64,000 bases of DNA from contig NZ_CP064686.1 in the NCBI RefSeq assembly GCF_023100905.1, positions 1,550,001 through 1,614,000 on the forward strand. Direction: 5' to 3'. Positions 56,833-64,000 of the stretch are shown here, piece by piece. A program made the translations under genes and the position numbers. This stretch comes from Bradyrhizobium sp. 4 (GTDB lineage Bacteria > Pseudomonadota > Alphaproteobacteria > Rhizobiales > Xanthobacteraceae). The notes beneath the pieces were generated by a model. The model did no database searches. It worked only from the letters and a program-made list of their open reading frames with translations, and had not been told where the DNA came from. Within the stretch, counting starts at the first letter, position 1. Each line of letters starts with the position of its first letter.

Positions 56833-58161
56833 GTGACCCTTCATCAGATTCCGAACACGATCAAGACCGACTCGTTCTGGATGCCGTTCACGGCCAACCG
56901 GCAGTTCAAGAAGGCGCCCCGCCTGTTCTCCTCGGCCGAAGGCATGCACTACACCACTGTCGACGGCCGCAAGGTGATCGATGCCTCCGCCGGCCTCTGG
57001 TGCGTCAATGCCGGCCACGGCCGCAAGCAGATCGCCGCCGCCGTCGAGCGCCAGCTGATGACGCTGGATTTCGCACCGTCGTTCCAGATGGGCCATCCGC
57101 TGGCATTCGACTTCGCCGAGCGTCTGGCCGAGATCGCGCCGAAGGGCCTCGATCGCATCTTCTTCACCAATTCCGGCTCCGAGTCGGTCGACACCGCGCT
57201 GAAGATCGCGCTCGCCTATCATCGCGCCAACGGCCAGGCGAGCCGCACCCGCCTGATCGGCCGCGAGCGCGGCTATCACGGCGTCGGATTCGGCGGCACC
57301 TCGGTCGGCGGCATGGTCGCCAACCGCCGCGCCTTCGCCACCCTGCTGCCGGGCGTCGACCACATCCGCCACACCCACGATCTCACCCGCAACGCCTTCG
57401 CCAAGGATCAGCCCGAGCATGGCGCCGAGCTCGCCGATGATCTCGAGCGGCTGGTGGCCCTGCACGGCGCCGAGACCATTGCTGCCGTCATCGTCGAGCC
57501 GGTGCCGGGCTCGACTGCGGTGTTGCCGCCGCCGAAGGGCTATCTCCAGCGCCTGCGCGAGATCTGCGACAAGCACGGCATCCTCCTGATCTTCGACGAG
57601 GTCATCACCGGCTTCGGCCGGCTCGGCACGCCGTTCGCCGCCAATTTCTTCGGCGTCACGCCTGACATGATGACGACGGCCAAGGGCATCACCAACGGCA
57701 CCATTCCCTGCGGCGCCGTGTTCGCGAGCCGCAAGGTTCACGACGGCCTGATGGTCGGCCCGGAGAACGCGATGGAGCTGTTCCACGGCTACACCTATTC
57801 GGCGCATCCGGTCGCCTGCGCCGCGGGCATCGCCACGCTCGACATCTACAAGGACGAAGGCCTGCTGACCCGCGGTGCGTCGATCTCCGAATATTGGCGC
57901 GATGCGCTGCATTCGCTGAAAGGCTTGCCCAATGTCGTCGACATCCGCAATTGCGGCCTGATGGGCGCGGTCGAGTTGTCGCCGCGTGACGGTACGGTCG
58001 GCGTGCGTGGCTACGACGTCATGGTCGACTGCTTCAATCGCGGGCTGTACTTCCGCATGAGCGGCGATAGCTTTGCGCTGTCGCCTCCGCTCATCGTCGA
58101 GAAGAGCCACATCGACGATATCGTGTCGATCCTCGGCGATGCCATCAAGCGGGTGGCCTGA
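56833..58161 (+). CDS. Class III omega-amino-acid:pyruvate aminotransferase
   Basis: 442 residues from GTG 56833 (AGGAG upstream); the open frame extends to 56755 without family similarity. PLP fold type I with NSGSESVDTALKIALAYHRA, RERGYHGVGFGGTSVGGM, the LIFDEVITGFGRLG metal-like Asp site and the catalytic Lys in MMTTAKGITNG. Transfers amino groups from omega-amino acids such as beta-alanine, or from diamines, to pyruvate. Adjacent regulator and dadA-like gene place it in an amine catabolic locus. Confidence 0.87.
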   Translation: MTLHQIPNTIKTDSFWMPFTANRQFKKAPRLFSSAEGMHYTTVDGRKVIDASAGLWCVNAGHGRKQIAAAVERQLMTLDFAPSFQMGHPLAFDFAERLAEIAPKGLDRIFFTNSGSESVDTALKIALAYHRANGQASRTRLIGRERGYHGVGFGGTSVGGMVANRRAFATLLPGVDHIRHTHDLTRNAFAKDQPEHGAELADDLERLVALHGAETIAAVIVEPVPGSTAVLPPPKGYLQRLREICDKHGILLIFDEVITGFGRLGTPFAANFFGVTPDMMTTAKGITNGTIPCGAVFASRKVHDGLMVGPENAMELFHGYTYSAHPVACAAGIATLDIYKDEGLLTRGASISEYWRDALHSLKGLPNVVDIRNCGLMGAVELSPRDGTVGVRGYDVMVDCFNRGLYFRMSGDSFALSPPLIVEKSHIDDIVSILGDAIKRVA

Positions 58162-58231
58162 TAATTGCTCTCGCCGTTGCGGAGTTCCCTCTTGCAGCGG
58201 CGAGCGTGATGCCGCGGGAGTTTGACCAAGC

Positions 58232-59497
58232 GTGAAAGTTCTGATCCTCGGCAGCGGTGTCATCGGTGTCACCTCTGCCTACTACCTCGCACGTGCCGGC
58301 CATGAGGTGACGGTCGTCGACCGTCAGCCCGAACCGGCGCTCGAGACCTCCTTTGCCAATGCCGGCGAGGTGTCGCCCGGCTATTCCTCGCCCTGGGCCG
58401 GTCCCGGCGTACCGGTGAAGGCGGTCAAATGGCTGCTGATGAAGCACGGCCCGCTGGTGATCCGGCCGAAGCTCGATCCCGTGATGTGGGTCTGGCTGCT
58501 CAAGATGCTGCGCAATTGCACCAGCGAACGCTACGCGATCAACAAGAGCCGGATGATCCCGATCGCGGAATATAGTCGCGATTGCCTGCGCGACCTGCGC
58601 CGCGACATCGGCATTCAATATGACGAGCGCTCGCAGGGCACGCTGCAGCTGTTCCGCTATCAGGCCCAGCTCGACGGCACCGGTGAGGACATCGCCGTGC
58701 TCAAGCAATACGGTGTGCCGTTCGAGGTGCTCAGCCGTGAGGGCTGCATCGCGGCCGAGCCGGCTCTGGCGGGCGTGAAGGAGAAGTTCGCGGGCGGACT
58801 GCGTTTGCCGCAGGACGAGACCGGCGACTGCCACATGTTCACGCAGGCGCTGGCCAAGCATGCCGAAGCGCTCGGCGTGCGCTTCATGTTCAACACCAGC
58901 ATCGACCGCATCGTCACCGACGGCGGGCGCGTCAGCGGCGTCGTGACCAGCGCCGGTATGTTGCAGGCCGACGCTTACGTGCTCGCGCTCGGAAGCTGGT
59001 CGTCGCGGCTGGTCGCGCCGCTCGATATTTCGCTGCCGGTCTATCCCGTGAAGGGCTATTCAATCACGGTGCCGATCAAGGACGCTTCCGGCGCGCCGGA
59101 ATCGACCGTGATGGACGAGAGCTACAAGGTCGCCATCACGCGCCTCGGCAATCGCATCCGCGTCGGCGGCACCGCCGAAATCTCGGGCTTCTCGAGCCAG
59201 CTCTACGAGGCGCGGCGCGCCACGCTCGATCACTCGCTGACCGATCTGTTTCCGCGCGGCGGCGATCTCTCCAAGGCAACGTTCTGGAGCGGCCTGCGCC
59301 CGATGACGCCCGACGGCCCGCCCGTGATCGGCTCGACGCAGTACGCCAACCTTCACCTCAACACCGGCCACGGCACGCTCGGCTGGACCATGTCCTGCGG
59401 CTCCGGCCGCGTGCTCGCCGACATGCTGTCGGGCAAGAAGCCGGACATTGATGTGAGTGCGCTGACGGTGGACCGGTACAAGTACCGGTTCGGTTAA
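58232..59497 (+). CDS. dadA: D-amino-acid dehydrogenase DadA-like
   Basis: 421 residues, FAD-dependent DAO superfamily: MKVLILGSGVIGVTSAYYLA at the start, TSFANAGEVSPGYSSPWAGP, and the C-terminal TPDGPPVIGSTQYANLHLNT then GHGTLGWTMSCGSG. Oxidises D-amino acids to keto acids at the inner membrane, feeding electrons to quinone. GTG start 58232. Follows the aminotransferase after 70 bp, probably in one operon. Confidence 0.88.
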   Translation: MKVLILGSGVIGVTSAYYLARAGHEVTVVDRQPEPALETSFANAGEVSPGYSSPWAGPGVPVKAVKWLLMKHGPLVIRPKLDPVMWVWLLKMLRNCTSERYAINKSRMIPIAEYSRDCLRDLRRDIGIQYDERSQGTLQLFRYQAQLDGTGEDIAVLKQYGVPFEVLSREGCIAAEPALAGVKEKFAGGLRLPQDETGDCHMFTQALAKHAEALGVRFMFNTSIDRIVTDGGRVSGVVTSAGMLQADAYVLALGSWSSRLVAPLDISLPVYPVKGYSITVPIKDASGAPESTVMDESYKVAITRLGNRIRVGGTAEISGFSSQLYEARRATLDHSLTDLFPRGGDLSKATFWSGLRPMTPDGPPVIGSTQYANLHLNTGHGTLGWTMSCGSGRVLADMLSGKKPDIDVSALTVDRYKYRFG

Positions 59498-59510
59498 GAC
59501 TCTATCCTCC

Positions 59511-59597
59511 CGTCATTGCGAGGAGCACTTGCGACGAAGCAATCCAGAGTGTCTCCGCAGTCAGAGTCTGGATTGCTTCGCTTCGCTCGCAATGACC
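59511..59597. repeat. Palindromic repeat, CGTCATTGCGAG family (second copy)
   Basis: CGTCATTGCGAGGAGCAC and GAAGCAATCCAGAGTGTCTC face TCTGGATTGCTTCGC and CGCTCGCAATGACC. It shares the core GAAGCAATCCAGA-TGTCTC-GCGG with the copy at 40184-40270. Convergent intergenic position. Confidence 0.82.
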
Positions 59598-59604
59598 GCT
59601 GCCG

Positions 59605-60267
59605 CTACCCCGTCCCCGTCACGCAATTTACCCACAGCACCACCGCCTTGGCATCCTCGGCCGGATTTGAAAATCGGTGCGGCCTCCGGCTTGCAAACCG
59701 AAAACTGTCGCCCGTCTTCAGCGACCATGTCTCGCTGTCCACCGTCAGCATCATCTCGCCTTCGAGCACGAGGCCGGCTTCTTCGCCGTCATGGGTGTAG
59801 AGTTCGTCGCCGGTGGAGCCGCCGGGCTCCAGATGTACCAGGAATAGATTGAGCCGGTTGTCGGCGCTGGCCGGGCTCAGCAATTGCTTCGACACGCCGG
59901 TGCGCCAGAGCTTCAGTTCGGGCCGTTGCAGCCCGCGCGTGACGACCTGATCTGACGCACCGTCGGCGTTCGGGCTCGCGCCGAACAGCGCGGCGATGCC
60001 GACGCCGAGCACGTCGGCGAGCGTGGCCAGCACGCGCAGCGACGGCGACGACAGGCCGCGCTCGATCTGGCTGAGGAAGCCGATCGACAGCTCCGTGCGC
60101 GAAGCGACCGTCTCGAGCGAGAATTGCCTGATCCGCCTGAGATCGCGGATGCGGCGGCCGACCGCGACATCCATCGCCGGCTCGCCCGCTTTGGCGATAG
60201 CCTTGGCTTTCACCTTCTTCGCCGGCTTTGCGCCGGCTGGCCTGCGCATTCTCTTGCCACCGCTCAC
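59605..60267 (-). CDS. XRE-cupin transcriptional regulator
   Basis: 220 residues. A basic N-terminal tail (MRRPAGAKPAKKVKAKAIAK) precedes the helix-turn-helix (QFSLETVASRTELSIGFLSQ then IERGLSSPSLRVLATLAD) and a cupin (TGDELYTHDGEEAGLVLEGE; GDSFRFASRRPHRFSN). Divergent from the amino-acid ABC transporter and therefore its probable regulator. It is a second, distinct member of the same family as the protein encoded at 56135. Confidence 0.87.
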   Translation of the reverse strand: MSGGKRMRRPAGAKPAKKVKAKAIAKAGEPAMDVAVGRRIRDLRRIRQFSLETVASRTELSIGFLSQIERGLSSPSLRVLATLADVLGVGIAALFGASPNADGASDQVVTRGLQRPELKLWRTGVSKQLLSPASADNRLNLFLVHLEPGGSTGDELYTHDGEEAGLVLEGEMMLTVDSETWSLKTGDSFRFASRRPHRFSNPAEDAKAVVLWVNCVTGTG

Positions 60268-60281
60268 GTCAAACCGCTTCC

Positions 60282-60295
60282 TTCATGTGCATGAA
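60282..60295. promoter_or_regulatory. Inverted repeat 1 upstream of the ABC transporter
   Basis: TTCATGTGCATGAA (arms TTCATG and CATGAA, 2-bp spacer) just outside the regulator start. Candidate operator for the XRE-cupin regulator. Inference only. Confidence 0.45.
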
Positions 60296-60329
60296 AACCG
60301 CTTGCAACGGCCGCGAAAGTGTGACCAAA

Positions 60330-60347
60330 TTTTCATACTGGTGAAAA
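60330..60347. promoter_or_regulatory. Inverted repeat 2 upstream of the ABC transporter
   Basis: TTTTCATACTGGTGAAAA (arms TTTTCA and TGAAAA, 6-bp spacer) between the divergent genes. With inverted repeat 1 it suggests a paired operator. Inference only. Confidence 0.45.
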
Positions 60348-60429
60348 TAGGCCGAAACGGCTTGGCCCGCAACGTCTGCGATGACGAGATCTGCGAGCGC
60401 CGCCATCGGCCGGGCCCAAGGGGGATGCG

Positions 60430-61188
60430 ATGAAGCGTTTTGGTCTCGCCGCGGTCGCGGCACTCGCGATTGCCGCAGCAGCGCCGGCTTCGGCGCAGCA
60501 AGTGCTGAAGGTCGGCTCGACGCCGACAGGCATTCCCTTCACCTTCCTCGACACCAAGACCAATAGCATCCAGGGCATCATGGTCGATCTCGTCACCGAA
60601 GTGGGCAAGGATGCCGGCTTCAACGTGCAGATCGAGCCGATGCAGTTCTCGGCGCTGATCCCGTCGCTGACATCGAGCAAGATCGACATCATTGCGGCCG
60701 CGATGTTCATCACGGCGCCGCGCAAGGAGGTCATCGACTTCTCCGACCCGATCTACACCTATGGCGAAGGTCTCGTGATTCCCAAGAGCGACACCAAGGC
60801 CTACGCCACCCAGGACGATCTGAAGGGTGAGACGGTCGGCGCCCAGGTCGGCACCGCCTTCGTCGACGCGCTCAAGAAGTCCGGCCTGTTCGCCGACGTC
60901 AAGGCCTACGACACCATCCCCGACATCCTGCGCGACGTGAACACCGGCCGCCTCAAGGCCGGTTACGCCGACTATCCGATCCTCGCCTACAATCTGAAGC
61001 AGGGCGGCTTCCCCGAGGTGCGCCTGGTCGACGGCTACAAGCCCGTCACCGTCGGCTCGGTCGGCATCGGCGTGCGCAAGGGCGAGACCGCGCTGCTCGG
61101 CAAGATCAACGCCTCGCTCGTCAAGCTGAAGGCCAACGGCACCATCGACAAGATCCTCGATAAATGGGGCCTGAAGGCACAGGGTTGA
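60430..61188 (+). CDS. Amino-acid ABC transporter substrate-binding protein
   Basis: 252 residues with a signal peptide (1-22, ASAQQ) and the SBP family 3 fold: GSTPTGIPFTFLDTKTNSIQ, DIIAAAMFITAPRKEVIDFS and DILRDVNTGRLKAGYADYPI. Binds a polar amino acid or related compound in the periplasm for the permease encoded next. Confidence 0.9.
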   Translation: MKRFGLAAVAALAIAAAAPASAQQVLKVGSTPTGIPFTFLDTKTNSIQGIMVDLVTEVGKDAGFNVQIEPMQFSALIPSLTSSKIDIIAAAMFITAPRKEVIDFSDPIYTYGEGLVIPKSDTKAYATQDDLKGETVGAQVGTAFVDALKKSGLFADVKAYDTIPDILRDVNTGRLKAGYADYPILAYNLKQGGFPEVRLVDGYKPVTVGSVGIGVRKGETALLGKINASLVKLKANGTIDKILDKWGLKAQG

Positions 61189-61219
61189 TCGCCAGCGGCC
61201 AATCGATGAAGGCTGATCG

Positions 61220-61873
61220 ATGAAAGGCTTCTGGCACGACGCGGCCGAATTCTTCCCGATCCTGATGAGCGGCGTCGTGCTGACGATCGTCGTCACCATC
61301 GGCTCGCTGCTGCTCTCGACGGTGCTTGGCCTGGTCTGGGCGATGATGCGGGTCTCCGGCATCCGCGTCCTGTCGCTGCTCAGCGCCAGCCTGATCAACG
61401 TGATCCGCGGCATTCCGATCATCGTGCTGTTGTTCTACCTCTACTTCGTGATGCCCGATCTCGGCGTCACGCTCAGCGCGTTGCAGGCCGCGATCCTCGG
61501 GCTCGGCATCGCCTACTCGGCCTATCAGGCGGAAAATTTCCGCGCCGGCATCGAGGCGATCGACAAGGGGCAGATCGAGGCGGCGCAATCGATCGGCATG
61601 GGCTGGTGGCTGACCATGCGCCGGGTCGTGCTGCCGCAGGCGGTGCGCATCGTGCTGCCGCCCTATGGTAACGTCATGATCATGATGCTGAAGGATTCCT
61701 CGCAGGCCTCGACCATCACGGTCGCCGAGCTCGCCCTTCAGGGCAAGCTGATCGCGTCCTCGACCTTCAAGAACACCAACGTGTTTACGATGGTTGCGCT
61801 GATGTATCTCACCATGAGCATTCCGCTGATCCTGCTGGTCCGTCACTTCGAGAAGCGGGCCGGCAAGAAATGA
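61220..61873 (+). CDS. Amino-acid ABC transporter permease (HisM/GlnP type)
   Basis: 217 residues with about five transmembrane segments and the EAA loop (EAAQSIGMGWWLTMRRVVLP). No second permease gene is present, so it should act as homodimer. Overlaps the ATPase gene by ATGA. Confidence 0.9.
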   Translation: MKGFWHDAAEFFPILMSGVVLTIVVTIGSLLLSTVLGLVWAMMRVSGIRVLSLLSASLINVIRGIPIIVLLFYLYFVMPDLGVTLSALQAAILGLGIAYSAYQAENFRAGIEAIDKGQIEAAQSIGMGWWLTMRRVVLPQAVRIVLPPYGNVMIMMLKDSSQASTITVAELALQGKLIASSTFKNTNVFTMVALMYLTMSIPLILLVRHFEKRAGKK

Positions 61874-62601
61874 TCGAGCTGACCGACGTCCACAAGAGCT
61901 TTGGCGAGAACGAGGTGCTCAAGGGCATCACGGCGTCCGTCCAGAAGGGCGAGGTGGTCTGCATCGTCGGCCCCTCCGGCTCCGGCAAGTCCACCATCTT
62001 GCGCTGTATCAACGGTCTCGAAGGCTACGACCGCGGCGAGATCAGCGTCGAGGGATTGAAGGTCGACCGCGACGCGCCGTCGATCATGCAAGTCCGCACC
62101 CAGGTCTCGATGGTGTTCCAGCGCTTCAACCTGTTTCCGCACCGGACCGTGCTGGAGAACGTGGTCGAAGGTCCGCTCTATGTGAAGAAGGAGCCGCGCG
62201 CTTCCGCATTCGAGCGTGGCCGCGCGCTGCTCGCCCAGGTGGGCCTTGCTGAGAAAGCCAACGAACATCCGCCGCAGCTCTCCGGCGGCCAGCAGCAACG
62301 TGTCGCGATCGCGCGGGCGCTGGCGATGCAGCCCAAGGCCATCCTGTTCGACGAACCGACCTCGGCGCTCGATCCTGAATTGGTCGGCGACGTTCTCGGC
62401 GTGATGCGCAAGCTCGCCGACGACGGCATGACCATGGTCGTCGTCACCCACGAGATGGGCTTCGCCCGCGACGTCGCCGACCGCGTGCTGTTCATCGACG
62501 GCGGCGTCATCGTCGAGCAGGGACCGGCGAAATCGGTGCTCAACCAACCGCAGCATGCGCGGACGCAGGATTTTCTGCGCCGCGTGCTGCATCCGCTCTG
62601 A
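61870..62601 (+). CDS. Amino-acid ABC transporter ATP-binding protein (GlnQ type)
   Basis: 243 residues. Walker A GPSGSGKST, Q-loop VSMVFQRFNLFPH, signature LSGGQQQR, Walker B ILFDEPTSALDPE and the H-loop VVTHEMGF. Energises the permease encoded just upstream. Confidence 0.93.
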   Translation: MIELTDVHKSFGENEVLKGITASVQKGEVVCIVGPSGSGKSTILRCINGLEGYDRGEISVEGLKVDRDAPSIMQVRTQVSMVFQRFNLFPHRTVLENVVEGPLYVKKEPRASAFERGRALLAQVGLAEKANEHPPQLSGGQQQRVAIARALAMQPKAILFDEPTSALDPELVGDVLGVMRKLADDGMTMVVVTHEMGFARDVADRVLFIDGGVIVEQGPAKSVLNQPQHARTQDFLRRVLHPL

Positions 62602-62613
62602 TCGGTCTTCGCC

Positions 62614-63900
62614 ATGACCACGCGCCTGCCTCTGCCGCCGTCTCTCTATGCCGACACCGCCGTTGCGCCGGTGGCCACGCCGCCGCTCGAAATCGATAAG
62701 ACGGTCTCGGTCGCCATTATCGGCGGCGGCTACACCGGGCTGTCCACCGCATTGCATCTGGCGGAGCAGGGTGTCGAGGCACTGGTGCTGGAGGCGCAGG
62801 AGCCGGGCTGGGGCGCGTCCGGCAATAATGGTGGCCACACCAATCCGGGACTGAAGCACGACCCCGATCAGATCGAAGCCGATTTCGGCGCAGAGCTCGG
62901 CCGCCGAATGGTCGCGTTCTCCTACGGCACGACGAACTTCACCCACGATTTGATCCGCCGCTACCAGATCCCGTGCGAAGCACGGCAGAACGGCACGCTG
63001 CGCGCGGCTTATAACGAGGCGAGCGCCGCCGCGATCGAGACAACCGCACAGCAGTGCATCGCCCGTGGCATGCCGGTGTCGTACCTCAATCGCGAGCAAT
63101 TGCGCGAGATGACGGGCACGGATCGCTACATCGGCGCCATGCTCGATACCCGCGGCGGCGATCTGCATCCGCTCAGCTATGCCCGCGGCCTCGCGCGCGC
63201 CGCGATCTCCGCGGGCGCGAAGGTGTATGGCGAAACACCCGCACTATCACTCCGTCGCGAAGGCAGCCGCTGGCGCATCGAGACGCCGCGCGCGGTGGTG
63301 CATGCCGACAAGGTGCTGCTCGCGACCAACGGTTTTACCGACGATCTCTGGCCGGCGCTTCGCCGCACCATCGTGCCGGTGTTTTCCTCGATCGCGGCCA
63401 CGGCCCCGCTCTCTGACGAAGTGGCCCGTTCGATCATGCCGACGCGTCCCGTCCTTTACGAGAGCGGCCACATCACCGTCTATTACCGCATCGATCAGCA
63501 GAACCGCCTCTTGATGGGCGGCCGCGGCCCGATGCGCTGGATCGGTTCGCCGCACGACGTCGCCTATCTCATGCGATACGCCGAACGGCTATGGCCGCAG
63601 CTCAAGGGCGTTGCCTGGACCCATGGCTGGAACAGCCGGCTCGCCATCACCGCGGATCATTACCCACATGTGCACGAGCCCGCGGACAACATCCTGATCT
63701 CACTCGGCTGCAACGGCCGCGGCGTCGCGCTCTCGACGGCGATGGGCGCGCAGCTCGCGCGACGTCTGATCGGCGGCGCCAAGGCCGAGATCGACATGCC
63801 CGTCACCGGCATCAAGCCGATCCCGATGCATGCCTTCTGGCCGGTTGGCGTGACGACGGCAGTGATCGCTGGTCGCGTGCGCGACCGGCTGGGGATCTAA
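62614..63900 (+). CDS. FAD-dependent amine oxidoreductase (PuuB-like)
   Basis: 428 residues. DAO-superfamily fold with VAIIGGGYTGLSTALHLAEQ, GWGASGNNGGHTNPGLKHD and a C-terminal NILISLGCNGRGVALSTAMG. Closest in layout to gamma-glutamylputrescine oxidoreductase PuuB; the exact amine is unknown. It begins 12 bp after the ABC ATPase gene, so uptake and oxidation are probably co-expressed under the XRE-cupin regulator. Confidence 0.83.
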   Translation: MTTRLPLPPSLYADTAVAPVATPPLEIDKTVSVAIIGGGYTGLSTALHLAEQGVEALVLEAQEPGWGASGNNGGHTNPGLKHDPDQIEADFGAELGRRMVAFSYGTTNFTHDLIRRYQIPCEARQNGTLRAAYNEASAAAIETTAQQCIARGMPVSYLNREQLREMTGTDRYIGAMLDTRGGDLHPLSYARGLARAAISAGAKVYGETPALSLRREGSRWRIETPRAVVHADKVLLATNGFTDDLWPALRRTIVPVFSSIAATAPLSDEVARSIMPTRPVLYESGHITVYYRIDQQNRLLMGGRGPMRWIGSPHDVAYLMRYAERLWPQLKGVAWTHGWNSRLAITADHYPHVHEPADNILISLGCNGRGVALSTAMGAQLARRLIGGAKAEIDMPVTGIKPIPMHAFWPVGVTTAVIAGRVRDRLGI

Positions 63901-63902
63901 GC

Positions 63903-64000
63903 TCAGCCCTCCGCCACCGCGTCGGCCCAGGGCTGGAAGATCTCGACCGCGCCGGAATTGGTGTCGCCGTCGCGCATCACGACGCTCGGGCAGGCGAACT
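63903..64000 (-). CDS. C-terminal end of an unidentified gene (partial)
   Basis: The minus strand encodes ...FACPSVVMRDGDTNSGAVEI then FQPWADAVAEG and TGA (stop at 63903-63905). Only about 31 residues are visible. I do not recognise the family. It converges on the FAD oxidoreductase gene. Confidence 0.5.
   Translation of the reverse strand, partial: FACPSVVMRDGDTNSGAVEIFQPWADAVAEG

Overview
The window looks like a slow-growing rhizobium, most likely Bradyrhizobium. Positions 1 to about 19.87 kb appear to be the end of an integrated symbiosis island. From the tRNA-Val at 19872-19946 onward it is GC-rich core chromosome with compact alphaproteobacterial operons. Evidence for the genus: a ttsI/rhcC2 type III secretion (T3SS) locus with nod boxes, tts-box effector genes, a tRNA-Val boundary, alphaproteobacterial ctrA and chpT, and palindromic repeats of the Bradyrhizobium type. 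These are recognitions from memory, not search results.

Island (1-19871). On the minus strand, two nod boxes lie upstream of ttsI, followed by rhcC2 (secretin) and a CpaD-like lipoprotein that runs off the left edge. NodD with flavonoids would switch on TtsI, and TtsI would act at tts boxes. Two such boxes are visible. One precedes an 800-residue putative effector of unassigned function (5512-7914). The other precedes a NopM-type LRR-NEL E3 ubiquitin ligase (15411-17288). Around them is IS debris: an intact ISL3-family element, a second ISL3 copy split by a decayed IS21-family element (7-bp target duplication GCATTGC), two inverted IS110-family remnants on either side of the NopM gene, a group II intron 3' end, and fragments resembling pabB, PhoH and Dabb genes.

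Core (19872-64000). tRNA-Val is followed by a coiled-coil membrane protein, an EipA-like DUF1134 protein, a YHS protein, CysQ, ChpT, and cheA-cheW-cheY-cheB-cheR. Next come a DUF350/DUF1190/glutathionylspermidine-synthase-like operon, ctrA, fliI-fliJ, an ECF sigma/anti-sigma pair, an AraC regulator, an NDH-2-like oxidoreductase and flhA. CtrA-box-like sites (TTAA-N7-TTAA type) precede cheA, fliI and flhA, so the cell-cycle phosphorelay and its likely motility targets are clustered.

The 43.4-47.9 kb stretch is a copper-handling operon: CusF-like protein, cupredoxin, multicopper oxidase, TolC-like protein, small lipoprotein and His-rich protein. After it come an MFS transporter, DUF4864 and cupin proteins, a LysR regulator, and a TetR regulator divergent from a PaoABC-type molybdenum aldehyde oxidoreductase. 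The right end (56.1-63.9 kb) looks like an amine or amino-acid catabolic locus: two XRE-cupin regulators, an omega-aminotransferase, a DadA-like dehydrogenase, a polar amino-acid ABC transporter and a PuuB-like oxidase.

The best candidates for something little described are the 800-residue effector, the duplicated nod-box region, the IS-bracketed NopM gene, and the DUF350/DUF1190/GspS operon beside ctrA.
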